A DNA stretch of 64,000 nt from Mycoavidus sp. HKI (GTDB lineage Bacteria > Pseudomonadota > Gammaproteobacteria > Burkholderiales > Burkholderiaceae). Below the pieces are notes generated by a model. The model was not told the DNA's origin, searched no databases, and was given only the letters and a program-made list of their open reading frames with translations. Each line of letters begins with the position of its first letter. Positions within the stretch are counted from its first letter, which is position 1. A program made the translations under genes and the position numbers. Below are positions 35,396 to 44,977 of this stretch, piece after piece. Where the stretch lies: the NCBI RefSeq assembly GCF_020023735.2, contig NZ_CP076444.2, positions 697,501-761,500 of the forward strand. Reading direction: 5' to 3'.

Positions 35396-35500
35396 TTATT
35401 TTGTAGGCGTCACCATCCTTCCTCTTTTGCGCACGTAGTGCTCTGTCATCACCACGCTACTATGTCCTAATAAAGCCTGCGCTTCCCGAATACGTGTTAT
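35396..35500 (-). pseudogene. Tyrosine recombinase, C-terminal tail beside tRNA-Leu
   Basis: The minus strand reads REAQALLGHSSVVMTEHYV and then RKRGRMVTPTK with a stop at 35398-35396. This is the end of a phage-type integrase with the nucleophile Tyr in TEHYV. Sequence above about 35500 is no longer integrase-like, so all upstream catalytic residues are lost. The tail points its 3' end at the tRNA, as in an element once integrated in tRNA-Leu. Confidence 0.75.
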
Positions 35501-35626
35501 TACCAGTTCCGCATGTCCGAGTAGGGAACAGCTGATGAAGCAACCGGTTTCATCGGGTTCGATTTCTCCCGTGGAACAGAGATTCAAGCAACTTCTGGTC
35601 GCCCCCACCAAATCGATACTAGCTCA

Positions 35627-36220
35627 TCAAATTTTAAGCATTGCCATCACACCAAGCACACCAAATATGCCTGCAGCAATCGCATGTACCCAACGCTGTG
35701 GCAGCCGGTGTGCAAAGCGGTCACCTAGTAAAATAGCCGGGACGTTCGCCAGCATCATGCCAACCGTTGTGCCTAGCACGACGCCCCAAAAATCATGGAA
35801 GCGGGCGGCCAGAGCGATCGTCGCCAGTTGTGTTTTATCCCCTATCTCAGCAATGAAAAAAGCGATTAACGTGATGCCAAAGATGCCGAGCTTGCCTGCC
35901 TTATATTCTTTTTGCGGGCCGAGTTTATCAGGCACAAGCATCCATACGCTCATGCCAATAAACGAGATGGCCAGCGCCCAGCGCATTAATTCAGGCGTAA
36001 GCCGAGCGCCTAGCCAAGCGCCTAGCGCGCCGGCTAGGGTATGATTGACCAGGGTCGCAGCCAGTACGCCGAGAATAATCGGCCACGGTTTACGGTAGCG
36101 GGCAGCAAGAACCAGGGAGAGTAATTGCGTCTTATCGCCTATTTCGGCTAGCGCCACGGTGCCAGTCGAAATTAAAAAAGCAGTTATCACAGTGGTTCCT
36201 AAGCCTTGTGTTGATTTCAA
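35627..36220 (-). CDS. TMEM165/GDT1-family cation exporter (MntX-like)
   Basis: A 197-residue membrane protein with six predicted helices in two repeats. Each repeat has the signature motif: ALAEIGDKTQLLSLVLAAR near residue 25 and FIAEIGDKTQLATIALAAR near 125. Members export Mn(II) or exchange Ca(II)/Mn(II) for protons; in bacteria the best known is MntX. Length and both E-x-G-D-K-T motifs are normal, so it should work. It is divergent from metNIQ. I found no manganese riboswitch (yybP-ykoY type) in the upstream region. Confidence 0.9.
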   Translation of the reverse strand: MKSTQGLGTTVITAFLISTGTVALAEIGDKTQLLSLVLAARYRKPWPIILGVLAATLVNHTLAGALGAWLGARLTPELMRWALAISFIGMSVWMLVPDKLGPQKEYKAGKLGIFGITLIAFFIAEIGDKTQLATIALAARFHDFWGVVLGTTVGMMLANVPAILLGDRFAHRLPQRWVHAIAAGIFGVLGVMAMLKI

Positions 36221-36284
36221 AAATGATGCGCGGCTTGCCAGCGCCTAGTTATAAAACTTAAACTAGTAGGGTTTTTCATCTTTA

Positions 36285-36306
36285 GCTTGCTTAAGCTTAA
36301 GCAGGC
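36285..36306. promoter_or_regulatory. 22-bp near-perfect palindrome between the divergent mntX-like gene and metN
   Basis: GCTTGCTTAAGCTTAAGCAGGC is an inverted repeat with one mismatched pair, centred about 60 bases before metN. It could be a regulator site for either gene. Confidence 0.4.
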
Positions 36307-36355
36307 TGCCATTATCGTGTAGATCAAATATGTTAACACTTTCGCCGTTCTGGTT

Positions 36356-37408
36356 ATGATTGAGCTTCACCACATTACACAGCGCTTTGCGGGTCCCAAG
36401 GGCCCAATTGAGGCCTTACATGACGTCAACCTAACGATTGCTGCCGGTGAGATATTCGGCATTATCGGGCGTAGCGGTGCGGGTAAGAGCACACTGATTC
36501 GGATTCTTAATCTACTCAGTCGCCCCGCAGAAGGGCGCGTTATCGTTGCCGGGCGCGATTTAACGGTGCTTACGCCAGATGCATTGCGCACGGCTCGCCG
36601 CGATATTGGGATGATCTTTCAGCATTTCAATTTATTATCCTCGCGCACCGTGTTTGACAATGTTGCGCTGCCGCTTGAACTTGCGGGTATGCGTCGTACC
36701 GCAATCGAGGCAACGGTACTGCCTTTGCTCGAATTAGTTGGCTTGAGTGCGCAAAAAGACCGTTACCCGACACAGATTAGCGGTGGACAAAAGCAAAGAG
36801 TAGGGATTGCACGCGCACTGGCAAACCGGCCGCGCGTGCTTTTATGCGACGAAGCAACTTCCGCCCTTGACCCTGAAACAACGCGTTCTATTTTAGATTT
36901 ACTTAAGCAGATTAACGACGAGCTGAAACTGACGATTGTGTTAATTACGCATCAGATGGATGTCATCAAGGCAGTCTGTGACCGCGTAGCGGTGTTGGAT
37001 GCTGGCCGCATCCTTGAGGTAGGGCCAGTGCGAGAGGTGTTTTTGCAACCACAACACGAAGTCACTCGCTTATTATTGGGTGAAACGATCGGGCATGAAT
37101 TGCCGCCGGCACTGAAAGCGCGTTTGCGCGCGCAAATGAATGAGCGTAACCAGGGCGAGCAGCGCCATCATCTATTTAGACTGGCCTTTGCGAGCAGCGG
37201 TGTCGATCAACCCGTGCTCTCAGAAACGATGCGGCATTATGCGATGGTCGATTTTAATATCTTGCATGGCCGGATTGACGAGGTCCAGGGGCAGCCCTTT
37301 GGATCTTTAGCTGTGCTTGCGAGTGGCGCTCCAGTCAAAGTCGCTGAGGCCGTTGCATTTTTACGGCAGCGCGGGGTGCTTGTCGAGGAACTATTGGATC
37401 TAGAATAA
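36356..37408 (+). CDS. metN: Methionine ABC transporter ATPase MetN
   Basis: A 350-residue ATPase that powers D/L-methionine import. Walker A is GRSGAGKST (38-46), the signature is [15 protein letters not shown] (about 141), and Walker B is [17 protein letters not shown]. The C-terminal part (from about 265) is the NIL domain that senses internal methionine and shuts transport (established for E. coli MetN). The gene overlaps nothing; metI follows after 1 base, and metQ 13 bases after metI, so this is one operon. Confidence 0.96.
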   Translation: MIELHHITQRFAGPKGPIEALHDVNLTIAAGEIFGIIGRSGAGKSTLIRILNLLSRPAEGRVIVAGRDLTVLTPDALRTARRDIGMIFQHFNLLSSRTVFDNVALPLELAGMRRTAIEATVLPLLELVGLSAQKDRYPTQISGGQKQRVGIARALANRPRVLLCDEATSALDPETTRSILDLLKQINDELKLTIVLITHQMDVIKAVCDRVAVLDAGRILEVGPVREVFLQPQHEVTRLLLGETIGHELPPALKARLRAQMNERNQGEQRHHLFRLAFASSGVDQPVLSETMRHYAMVDFNILHGRIDEVQGQPFGSLAVLASGAPVKVAEAVAFLRQRGVLVEELLDLE

Positions 37409-37409
37409 A

Positions 37410-38051
37410 ATGTTCAGCTTATTGGTTTTATCATTTGAAGAAACGCTACTGATGGTCGGTGTATCGGGTGTGCTGGGCGCGCTGTTGGGGGTCCCGCTCG
37501 GCGTTCTCCTTTACCTGAGCGCGCGTGATGGTGTGCTGCCAAACGTTCTGTTAAATCGTATAATTGGGCTGACGGTGAATGCCGTGCGTTCAACGCCGTT
37601 TATTATTTTGCTGGTGGCGGTCATCCCTGTCACCCGCTTGCTGGTCGGTTCTTCGATTGGCACCATGGCGGCCATCGTGCCATTAACAATTGCGGCCGCG
37701 CCATTTGTGGCGCGCTTGGTCGAAGTGGCGTTACGTGAAGTGGATGCCGGCTTGATTGAAGCTGCGCAGGCAATGGGCGCCAGTACCTGGCAGATTATCT
37801 GCAAAGTACTCCTACCCGAAGCATTGCCTGGGATTGTGGCGGGTTTGACGGTAACTTTTGTGAGTCTGGTTGGCTATTCAGCGATGGCTGGCGCAGTAGG
37901 CGGCGGCGGGCTGGGTGACGTTGGTATTCGCTACGGTTATCAGCGTTTTCTACCTGAAGTCATGTTGGCTGTCGTATTGATATTGGTGGTTTTTGTGCAG
38001 TTGGTGCAGTCGTTTGGAGATTGGCTTGTGCGCAGGTTGAGTCACAAATAA
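37410..38051 (+). CDS. metI: Methionine ABC transporter permease MetI
   Basis: A 213-residue inner-membrane permease with about five helices. The region after helix 3 has VALREVDAGLIEAAQAMGAS, followed by TWQIICKVLLPEALPGI. This is the EAA loop that contacts MetN. The length is typical of MetI, and it lies between metN and metQ. Confidence 0.95.
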   Translation: MFSLLVLSFEETLLMVGVSGVLGALLGVPLGVLLYLSARDGVLPNVLLNRIIGLTVNAVRSTPFIILLVAVIPVTRLLVGSSIGTMAAIVPLTIAAAPFVARLVEVALREVDAGLIEAAQAMGASTWQIICKVLLPEALPGIVAGLTVTFVSLVGYSAMAGAVGGGGLGDVGIRYGYQRFLPEVMLAVVLILVVFVQLVQSFGDWLVRRLSHK

Positions 38052-38064
38052 AAGGGAGCAATTA

Positions 38065-38865
38065 ATGATAAAATTTCGTGCTTTATTCCGGTTTTCCGTG
38101 GTTCTGGGGGGCCTGTTTCTTTCGCCGCTGTTGGCGTGTGCTGCAGACAAAATTAAAGTAGGCGTAACGACCGGCCCACATGCGCAAATGCTGGCGGTGG
38201 TGCAACAAGTTGCGGCCAAAGAACCTAATGGACTGGCCATCCAGATCATCGAATTCTCTGATTTTGTGCAGCCTAATGCCGCACTTGCTGCGGGTGACCT
38301 AAATGCAAATAGTTTTCAGCATCTGCCTTATCTGATTGCGCAGAACAAAGATCGCAACTACTCGTTGATCAGTGTGGCAAATACCGTAACGTTCCCGCTG
38401 GGGATTTACTCGGCGCGGCTTAAATCCTTATCTGAACTGAAGCCCGGCGCCAAAATTGCGTTGCCGAACGATCCGAGCAATGGCAGCCGCGCGTTATTGC
38501 TTTTGCAAAAACAGGGGTTGATTAAACTGCGTGCTGGCGTGGAGTTAGTCACACCGCTTGATATCACGGATAATCCTAAAAAACTGAAATTCATTGAATT
38601 GGATGCAGCGCAGATTCCACGGGTATTAAAAGATGTGGATGCAGCGGCGATCAATACAGATTTTGCAATGCAAGCGAAGTTGACTCCGACCCGTGATGCA
38701 ATTGCCATTGAAGACCCGAAAGGACCGTATGCAAACATCATTGCCGTGCGTGCGAGCGACCAAAACAAGCCTTGGGTCGCCAAGCTGATAAGTGCGTATC
38801 ACTCGCCCGAAGTGAAGCAATATATTGAAAGCCACTTTAAAGGGGAAGCGCTGGTTGCCTGGTGA
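38065..38865 (+). CDS. metQ: Methionine-binding protein MetQ (NlpA family)
   Basis: A 266-residue exported binding protein. The N-terminus is a signal ending SPLLACAADKIKVGVTTGP; LLAC makes a lipobox, so it is probably a lipoprotein. Family blocks are IIEFSDFVQPNAALAAGDLN, NSFQHLPYL and ALPNDPSNGSRALLLLQKQG. It delivers methionine to MetIN. AAGGGAGCA lies just before the ATG. Confidence 0.94.
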   Translation: MIKFRALFRFSVVLGGLFLSPLLACAADKIKVGVTTGPHAQMLAVVQQVAAKEPNGLAIQIIEFSDFVQPNAALAAGDLNANSFQHLPYLIAQNKDRNYSLISVANTVTFPLGIYSARLKSLSELKPGAKIALPNDPSNGSRALLLLQKQGLIKLRAGVELVTPLDITDNPKKLKFIELDAAQIPRVLKDVDAAAINTDFAMQAKLTPTRDAIAIEDPKGPYANIIAVRASDQNKPWVAKLISAYHSPEVKQYIESHFKGEALVAW

Positions 38866-38927
38866 CAGGTAGGCTCGTGACGCTCGCTATAATATCGCTC
38901 AATTAATAGTTAGAAGGGAGTAGGTGG

Positions 38928-39677
38928 ATGAAGGTCCTGGTAGCAGTCAAGCGGGTGGTCGACTACAACGTAAAGGTGCGTATCAAGCCTGATCATACCG
39001 GTGTTGATACTGCGCACGTGAAAATGTCGATGAACCCGTTCGATGAAATCGCCGTTGAGGAAGCCGTGCGGTTGAAAGAAGCGGGGCTAGTGACGGAAAT
39101 TATTGCCGTCTCATGCGGTGTGGCGCTGTGTCAAGAAACGTTGCGCAGCGCGTTAGCAATCGGCGCGGACCGTGCAATTTTGGTTGAAACGAATGCAGAG
39201 TTGCAACCGTTAGCAGTCGCTAAAATCTTACAAGCGCTGGTCACTAAAGAAGCGCCGCAATTAATTATCCTGGGTAAGCAAGCGATTGACGATGACGCGA
39301 ATCAAACGGGTCAGATGCTGGCTGCCTTAGCCGATTTACCACAAGCCACCTTTGTTTCAAAAGTGAATATTGTCGATGGCCGCGCGCAGATTACGCGTGA
39401 AATCGACGGTGGGATAGAAATGCTTTCCTTAACGCTGCCAGCAGTGATTACAACTGACTTGCGTTTAAACGAGCCGCGTTATGTGACGCTGCCAAGCATC
39501 ATGAAGGCGAAGAAAAAGCCGCTTGAGATTATTTCTCCAGATGCGCTTGGCGTGGATGTAACGCCACGGCTAAAAACACTCAAAGTGGCTGAACCAGCGC
39601 CGCGCTCGGCCGGCATTAAAGTACCGGATGTAAAAACTTTAGTCGACAAACTAAAAAACGAAGCAAAGGTTCTGTAG
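38928..39677 (+). CDS. etfB: Electron transfer flavoprotein, beta subunit
   Basis: A 249-residue subunit beginning [20 protein letters not shown] and containing [17 protein letters not shown]. The segment [20 protein letters not shown] binds AMP in this family. With EtfA it carries electrons from acyl-CoA dehydrogenases to the quinone pool. In Burkholderia an acyl-CoA dehydrogenase gene often follows etfA; here a hipBA module does. Start ATG is preceded by GAAGGGAG. Confidence 0.96.
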   Translation: MKVLVAVKRVVDYNVKVRIKPDHTGVDTAHVKMSMNPFDEIAVEEAVRLKEAGLVTEIIAVSCGVALCQETLRSALAIGADRAILVETNAELQPLAVAKILQALVTKEAPQLIILGKQAIDDDANQTGQMLAALADLPQATFVSKVNIVDGRAQITREIDGGIEMLSLTLPAVITTDLRLNEPRYVTLPSIMKAKKKPLEIISPDALGVDVTPRLKTLKVAEPAPRSAGIKVPDVKTLVDKLKNEAKVL

Positions 39678-39722
39678 CCGTTTAGAGCCAGGCAGTTTTT
39701 TAGATCGCGAAAAAGAGGTGAC

Positions 39723-40670
39723 ATGACAATTTTATTCATTGCAGAACACGATAATCATAAATTGAAGGCAGGCATGCTCAATGCAGTGAGTGTGGCCTCC
39801 AAGCTAGCCAACCTCACAGGGCAAGAACTCCATCTGTTGGTCGCTGGCCACCAGGCGCAAAGTGTAGCAAACGAGGCGGCGCAGATTGCTGGCGTTGCAA
39901 AAGTGCTGCTAGCGGATGCTGTGCAACTTGCTGATGGCTTAGCTGAAAATGTAAGCACGACGGCACTTAAGATCGCCGCGTCTTATTCGCACATTGTGCT
40001 ATTAGCGAGCGCGTATGGTAAAAATATTGCGCCACGTATCGCCGCCAAGCTGGATGTTGCCCAGATTTCCGAGGTGATTGCCGTACTGGACGCAGATACT
40101 TTCGAGCGACCTATTTATGCCGGCAATGCCATTGCCACGGTGCACTCTAATGACTCGATAAAGGTTCTCACTGTGCGTGGCACAGCCTTTGACGCCGTGG
40201 CAGTGCAGAGCCAAAACGCCCCGATTGAAACGCTCGAGGCGGCCCCTGATCAAGGCCTCTCTCAATTTATTGGCCGCGAACTCACTGAGCTTGAGCGCCC
40301 GGAACTGACGGCTGCAAAAGTCGTGGTCGCGGGCGGGCGTGGGCTGGGTTCTGCAGAAAATTACACCAAACTGCTAGAGCCGCTGGCCAATAAATTGGGC
40401 GCTGCCTTGGGCGCCTCGCGTGCAGCCGTTGATGCGGGCTTTGTTCCTAATGACTATCAAGTTGGGCAGACCGGTAAAATTGTTGCTCCGCAGCTGTATT
40501 TGGCGGTAGGCATTTCGGGGGCGATCCAGCATTTGGCTGGGATGAAAGACGCTAAGGTGATTGTTGCGATTAATCAAGACCCTGACGCGCCAATCTTTGA
40601 TGTCGCAGATTATGGTCTAGTGGGCGATCTTTTTGAGCTTGTGCCGGAGTTGGTGGCTGAATTACCCTAA
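39723..40670 (+). CDS. etfA: Electron transfer flavoprotein, alpha subunit
   Basis: A 315-residue FAD-binding subunit. The N-terminal half has the ETF fold. The C-terminal FAD domain shows [55 protein letters not shown], and [20 protein letters not shown]. It lies 45 bases after etfB. A terminator follows at 40777-40812. Normal length; no damage seen. Confidence 0.96.
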   Translation: MTILFIAEHDNHKLKAGMLNAVSVASKLANLTGQELHLLVAGHQAQSVANEAAQIAGVAKVLLADAVQLADGLAENVSTTALKIAASYSHIVLLASAYGKNIAPRIAAKLDVAQISEVIAVLDADTFERPIYAGNAIATVHSNDSIKVLTVRGTAFDAVAVQSQNAPIETLEAAPDQGLSQFIGRELTELERPELTAAKVVVAGGRGLGSAENYTKLLEPLANKLGAALGASRAAVDAGFVPNDYQVGQTGKIVAPQLYLAVGISGAIQHLAGMKDAKVIVAINQDPDAPIFDVADYGLVGDLFELVPELVAELP

Positions 40671-40776
40671 TAGATGACTCGCGCTCTGCTCGTCGCACAA
40701 GAGTAGCATGCGCTAGTTGAATAAAAGTTGCGTTAAACTAATACCTAAATGGGTTGGGACTACCCCGGCCGGCGTT

Positions 40777-40812
40777 GGGCTCTTAGGACTTTCTAAGGGC
40801 CTTTCGCTTTTC
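40777..40812 (+). terminator. Intrinsic terminator after etfA
   Basis: GGCTCTTAG at 40778-40786 pairs with CTAAGGGCC at 40793-40801 (one G-T pair), followed by TTTCGCTTTT. Confidence 0.7.
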
Positions 40813-40944
40813 TACACTCTGGAAATATCTTCCTGCCCCTGTTTAAAATGCCTTTATAGTACTTTTCTTTAATTATTTCGTACGCTCTGTTTGCTAGATA
40901 AACTAGATAAAACCCGTTAGTGGTGGGTACACCATAAAGATTTG

Positions 40945-40974
40945 TTGATATAGATCATTAAATGTATTTATAAT
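40945..40974 (+). promoter_or_regulatory. Promoter of the hipBA module
   Basis: TTGATA at 40945-40950 and TATAAT at 40969-40974 with 18 bases between. The transcription start should fall near 40981. Confidence 0.6.
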
Positions 40975-40977
40975 TAA

Positions 40978-40999
40978 GTGTCAAATTATTAAATGACAC
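40978..40999. promoter_or_regulatory. Inverted repeat at the hipBA start, candidate HipB operator
   Basis: GTGTCA and TGACAC form a perfect 6-bp inverted repeat spaced by 10 bases. It covers the expected transcription start and the first ATG, an ideal place for self-repression by the HipB-like protein. Confidence 0.5.
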
Positions 41000-41310
41000 A
41001 ATATTATATGTCTTATAAAGAGCTTTTTCAGCATCTGCGAACCATGCGTAAGCAAGCGGGCATCAAGACAGCGCAGATCATCGCTAACACAGGATGGTCT
41101 CGCCAGCGCTTGTCACAGCTTGAGCGCGGTGAAGTGGACGCGCAATTGTCCACCTTGATTGCGTTAGCTAATGCAGTAGGGGCAGAAGTGATGCTGGTAC
41201 CTAAAGCTTTGGCGCCGTTGACTCGGGATTTCATCGCTAGCGAGGGAGCGTTATCACCGCGTACAACCAAAACGGGCATTGAGTTCTTGCTTGAGAAACC
41301 TCGCTCATGA
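40993..41310 (+). CDS. HipB-like antitoxin/repressor
   Basis: A 105-residue XRE-type protein: LFQHLRTMRKQAGIKTAQII and NTGWSRQRLSQLERGEVDAQ form the helix-turn-helix. Such proteins neutralise the HipA kinase and repress the operon. ATG 40993 lies only about 12 bases after the likely transcript start, so translation could be leaderless or nearly so; ATG 41008 is an alternative. Neither has a clear ribosome site. The end overlaps hipA by 4 bases (ATGA), which couples the two. Confidence 0.82.
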   Translation: MTQYYMSYKELFQHLRTMRKQAGIKTAQIIANTGWSRQRLSQLERGEVDAQLSTLIALANAVGAEVMLVPKALAPLTRDFIASEGALSPRTTKTGIEFLLEKPRS

Positions 41311-42611
41311 AATTCCTGGCCATCTACCTTAACGAAACTCGAGTTGGCTTTTTGTCGCAATTTGGGGATATTTATCAATTTTTGGCAGACGATAGCTATT
41401 TAGCGGAACCGAATCGGCCCACTTTATCGCTGGCTTACACGGTTCTTGGCAACGATCAACTTACGCGTCAATTACTCACCGAACCTGCAACGATTTTAAC
41501 CCGCGGTTTTGGCCGTTTGCCCCCTTTTTTTGATAATTTATTGCCGGAAGGGGTATTGCGAGAGTGGCTGGCCGCCGAGCGTCATATCGCCCTCAATGAC
41601 GGTCTAGAATTATTGGCTGCAGCTGGCAATAATTTACCTGGCGCGGTCATTGTACGCCCTGAATTGCCAGCGGAAAGTGTCAAACTAAAACACTATACAA
41701 ATAAAAAAAATGCCTTGCAATCTCAGGGCGTCGAAGCGCCGCTTGTAGATGCTTTTTCGCTCGCTGGCGTGCAATTCAAGCTCGCCTTATCCGCGCTTGA
41801 CGGGAATCAGCGTTATACGATGCATTTCGAAGAGGGGATTGACGGTGAGCCGATTATCGGTAAATTTCCCGCGGCACAACGTAGCGATATGGTCTATACT
41901 GAGTTTTCTGGAATGGAGCTGACTCGTGTGGCTGGGATCGAAACGGCGGATTGCTGGCTAGCTCCGATCACCGCGCTAGATAAAAGGTCGCAAGTTAAAA
42001 CACAGTCATCACTAGGAAAAGAGTTTTTGGCTGTCAGGCGCTTTGACCGAAAAGCGGGCGGAGGCCGTGTTCATATCGAAGATTTCTGTCAGGTGTTGAG
42101 TATGGCGCCTGAACGTAAATACGGTAAACCGGCTGATTATGAAACACTGGCCGCTATACTGCTACGTGCCGCCGCAGATGGAGAGCAACAAGTTGAAGCT
42201 TATATACGTCGGCAGGTCGTCAATACACTGCTAGGCAATACGGATGCACATTTAAAAAATTTTTCACTCATCTACCGTAATGGCTGCAGTCCGGAATTGG
42301 CGCCAGCCTATGATCAAGTTCCTGTGTTTCTGTATTTTGATGAGACTCCAACTCTCGCCATCAACAAAAAAATCGATGCAATACTCACCGCACAGACTCT
42401 GAAGACTTACCGTGAACTCTTCAAGCAACTGGGTTTAAGTCCGGCTTTAGCGGCGCAGATTGTCAAAGATACGGTTGAGCGGTGCCTAGCATTATGGCCA
42501 GAGGCAATGCGCCATTTGCCGCTGACTGTTAAGCAACGCCATAAAATTGAACATCGGATAAACCATTTGCCGTTAGTGCTAGAGATTCTCAGGCGTCGCT
42601 CATTTAAATAA
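41307..42611 (+). CDS. HipA-family serine/threonine kinase toxin
   Basis: A 434-residue toxin. The N-terminal subdomain (residues 1-100) has LPPFFDNLLPEGVLREWLA, typical of HipA. Kinase marks are GEPIIGKFPA (nucleotide site), RRQVVNTLLGNTDAHLKNFS (catalytic Asp in NTDAHLKN, about 311-320) and ELAPAYDQVP (metal Asp, where many have YDLVP). In E. coli, HipA phosphorylates GltX and triggers persistence; the target here is unknown. The gene is complete, unlike the remnant at 11973. Confidence 0.9.
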   Translation: MKFLAIYLNETRVGFLSQFGDIYQFLADDSYLAEPNRPTLSLAYTVLGNDQLTRQLLTEPATILTRGFGRLPPFFDNLLPEGVLREWLAAERHIALNDGLELLAAAGNNLPGAVIVRPELPAESVKLKHYTNKKNALQSQGVEAPLVDAFSLAGVQFKLALSALDGNQRYTMHFEEGIDGEPIIGKFPAAQRSDMVYTEFSGMELTRVAGIETADCWLAPITALDKRSQVKTQSSLGKEFLAVRRFDRKAGGGRVHIEDFCQVLSMAPERKYGKPADYETLAAILLRAAADGEQQVEAYIRRQVVNTLLGNTDAHLKNFSLIYRNGCSPELAPAYDQVPVFLYFDETPTLAINKKIDAILTAQTLKTYRELFKQLGLSPALAAQIVKDTVERCLALWPEAMRHLPLTVKQRHKIEHRINHLPLVLEILRRRSFK

Positions 42612-42704
42612 CGCAGAATTGAAAGATCTTCTGCCCAAATGCGGCACCCATCCTGCCACCTCCCAGAATGGCAATGTGCATAGATAGCCTTCTAGAAAAA
42701 TATA

Positions 42705-42720
42705 CTGTATATTTATACAG
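42705..42720. promoter_or_regulatory. LexA (SOS) box before the radical SAM gene
   Basis: CTGTATATTTATACAG, a perfect CTG-N10-CAG palindrome with TA on both sides, 28 bases before ATG 42748. Its geometry matches the box before lexA at 54958-54973. Confidence 0.85.
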
Positions 42721-42747
42721 TATGTAATGACTAGGAACAGAGCTGCC

Positions 42748-43869
42748 ATGAATTCTGTTAAACCGCTTATCTCGCCGCTTGCTTGGTATAAGGGGCGTGG
42801 CGCAATCACCCATCTGCCCGGGCGCTTTGAAGTAGATCAGCGCGAACCATTTGACGATGGTTGGCCATCTAATGATGCGCCAGCCCCGCTCTTACATACC
42901 AAAGTGTTCAGCGAGCAAGCAAAAAGTATCTTAACGCATAATACTTCGCCCGATCTCCCATTCAATGTCTCGCTCAATCCTTATCGCGGCTGTGAGCACG
43001 GTTGTATTTATTGTTTTGCTCGGCCTACGCATAGTTATCTAGGATTATCGCCTGGGCTTGACTTCGAGAGCCGCCTATACGCAAAAGTTAATGCACCGCA
43101 ATTGCTTGAGCGCGAGCTTGCCCGGCCAGCGTATCTACCGCAACCGATTGCCCTTGGGGTCAATACGGATGCCTATCAACCCATCGAGCGTGAGCTACGC
43201 ATTACGCGCCGCATACTTGAAGTGCTGCACGCTTGCGCCCACCCAGTTGGGCTGATTACTAAATCATCATTAATCGAGCGCGATATTGACTTGCTGGCGC
43301 CTATGGCGGAACGCCAGCAAGCCATGGTGGCGATCACCATTACCACACTTGATGCGGCGCTGGCGCGCATCTTAGAGCCGCGTGCCGCGGCGCCAGAGCG
43401 GCGGCTGCGCACGGTGCGTACGCTGGCGGCAGCCGGCATCCCGGTTGCGGTATCGATTGCGCCAGTGATTCCATTTGTGACCGAGCCGGAGCTTGAGCGT
43501 GTCTTAGAAGCGTGTGCAAGCGCAGGTGCTACAAGTGCGCACTATATTGCGCTGCGTTTGCCATGGGAGGTGGCTCCGTTGTTTCGGCAGTGGCTTGAAG
43601 CTCATTTTCCAGACCGTAGCCAGCGCGTCATGAACCGGGTGCAAGAGATGCATGGGGGTAAAGAATATAACGCGGAGTTTGGGCAGCGCATGAAAGGTCA
43701 GGGGCTGTGGGCAAATCTGCTGCGACAGCGTTTTGCAAAAGCAACCCGCCGGCTTGGACTGAATGGCCGCCAATATGAACAGTTAGACAGTTCGCGTTTC
43801 ATCCGGCCGGTCATCAAACCTATCGCGCACGGTGATAGTTCGCAGCTATCTTTATTCGATCATGAATAG
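42748..43869 (+). CDS. SPL-like radical SAM protein (PA0069 family)
   Basis: A 373-residue iron-sulphur protein. The cluster motif is CEHGCIYC (residues 82-89, CxxxCxxC), within NPYRGCEHGCIYCFARPTHS. Other blocks are NTDAYQPIERELRITR and SIAPVIPFVTEPELERVLEA. Family members resemble spore photoproduct lyase, and their true reaction is not known. The start ATG 42748 is chosen since AGGA at 42733-42736 lies upstream; ATG 42727 is only 7 bases from the LexA box. The box implies SOS control, in keeping with a repair role, but this is inference. Confidence 0.9.
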   Translation: MNSVKPLISPLAWYKGRGAITHLPGRFEVDQREPFDDGWPSNDAPAPLLHTKVFSEQAKSILTHNTSPDLPFNVSLNPYRGCEHGCIYCFARPTHSYLGLSPGLDFESRLYAKVNAPQLLERELARPAYLPQPIALGVNTDAYQPIERELRITRRILEVLHACAHPVGLITKSSLIERDIDLLAPMAERQQAMVAITITTLDAALARILEPRAAAPERRLRTVRTLAAAGIPVAVSIAPVIPFVTEPELERVLEACASAGATSAHYIALRLPWEVAPLFRQWLEAHFPDRSQRVMNRVQEMHGGKEYNAEFGQRMKGQGLWANLLRQRFAKATRRLGLNGRQYEQLDSSRFIRPVIKPIAHGDSSQLSLFDHE

Positions 43870-44005
43870 CAGATGATTTGCGATTATGGGATCCACATGG
43901 ACCTAGCTCATATAAAGCTGGGTGCAAATAACCAATCTTTTTGAAACTTCGGCTATAATTACGCCCTTTGCCATTCGCGCACATCTGGTTTTTAAGGATT
44001 CTAAT

Positions 44006-44257
44006 ATGGTTATTATTCGCTTGGCACGCGGTGGCGCAAAGAAGCGCCCATTTTATAACATCGTTGTTACCGATTCGCGTAACCGCCGCGATGGCCGTTT
44101 CATTGAGCGTATTGGTTTCTACAATCCGCTCCAAACTAAAGGCGAAAGCCTGCGCTTGTCGCAAGAGCGTCTAGCGTACTGGCAGGGGACTGGCGCCCAG
44201 TTGTCGGCAGCCGTGGCACGCCTTGCAGTGCAGGCCGCTAAGCAAGTTGTTGCTTAA
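44006..44257 (+). CDS. rpsP: Ribosomal protein S16
   Basis: An 83-residue protein starting [20 protein letters not shown] and followed by [19 protein letters not shown], the standard S16 sequence. It is an early assembly protein of the 30S body. AAGGA at 43994-43998 supports ATG 44006. It heads the rpsP-rimM-trmD-rplS operon. Confidence 0.98.
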   Translation: MVIIRLARGGAKKRPFYNIVVTDSRNRRDGRFIERIGFYNPLQTKGESLRLSQERLAYWQGTGAQLSAAVARLAVQAAKQVVA

Positions 44258-44307
44258 AAATTGTTTAGCTTGAACTGCGGCTTATACGCTCGCTGTAAAG
44301 TTTCATA

Positions 44308-44922
44308 ATGGCGGATGCACCTGTACCGGTAAGCGCTATACCTGATGACTGTGTTGAAGTAGGCATAGTCGGAGGGGCTTATGGCGTGGGCGGCTGGATC
44401 AAAATTTATCCGCATGCACAGCGTAATCAAGGCGGCGAAGCACTTTGCAGCGCACAGCGCTGGTGGTTGGCTGAGCCTCCCGCCGGTGCCAATGGTAGCA
44501 AACCCAATCGTCAAGCAGATCGCCAGCAGGGTGTCACGGTGCTGGCGGCCAAGGTGCACAGCGGCGCAGTCGTTGCACAGCTTGCCGGCTGTAATGAGCG
44601 TGAGGCGGCGCAAGCCCTAAAAGGGCTGCGGGTATGGATTAGTCGCGCCGATTTTCCAGCGCTGACTAACGATGAATATTATTGGGTAGATTTAATTGGG
44701 CTTGAGGTTGTTAATCAGGCGGGGGTGATGCTGGGTACGGTTAGCGATCTGATCGATAACAGTGCTCATGCGATCCTGCGTATCGCTGACTTAACTTCGG
44801 ACCAAGCGGGTGAGCCGGTTAACCATGAACTACTTATCCCGTTCGTTGGAGCCTATATTCATCAGGTCGATCTGGCTGGTGGCAAGATTTTTGTCAATTG
44901 GGACTTGGATTACTTAAACTAG
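44308..44922 (+). CDS. rimM: Ribosome maturation factor RimM
   Basis: A 204-residue factor for 30S head assembly that binds S19. It has the RimM fold: VEVGIVGGAYGVGGWIKIYP near the start (N-terminal barrel), and the PRC-barrel part EYYWVDLIGLEVVNQAG with LLIPFVGAYIHQVDL and IFVNWDLDYL. A slightly long N-terminal tail is present. It lies between rpsP and trmD, which is its usual place. Confidence 0.95.
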   Translation: MADAPVPVSAIPDDCVEVGIVGGAYGVGGWIKIYPHAQRNQGGEALCSAQRWWLAEPPAGANGSKPNRQADRQQGVTVLAAKVHSGAVVAQLAGCNEREAAQALKGLRVWISRADFPALTNDEYYWVDLIGLEVVNQAGVMLGTVSDLIDNSAHAILRIADLTSDQAGEPVNHELLIPFVGAYIHQVDLAGGKIFVNWDLDYLN

Positions 44923-44977
44923 AAATTCTAGGTTGCAGTAGCTGGTGGCACAAAGGCTGTGTGGATTAGAGGGTGCA

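Noticed and set aside
36221..36355. Manganese riboswitch before the TMEM165-like gene
   Set aside because: No yybP-ykoY core sequence or stem layout is seen; only a palindrome is present.
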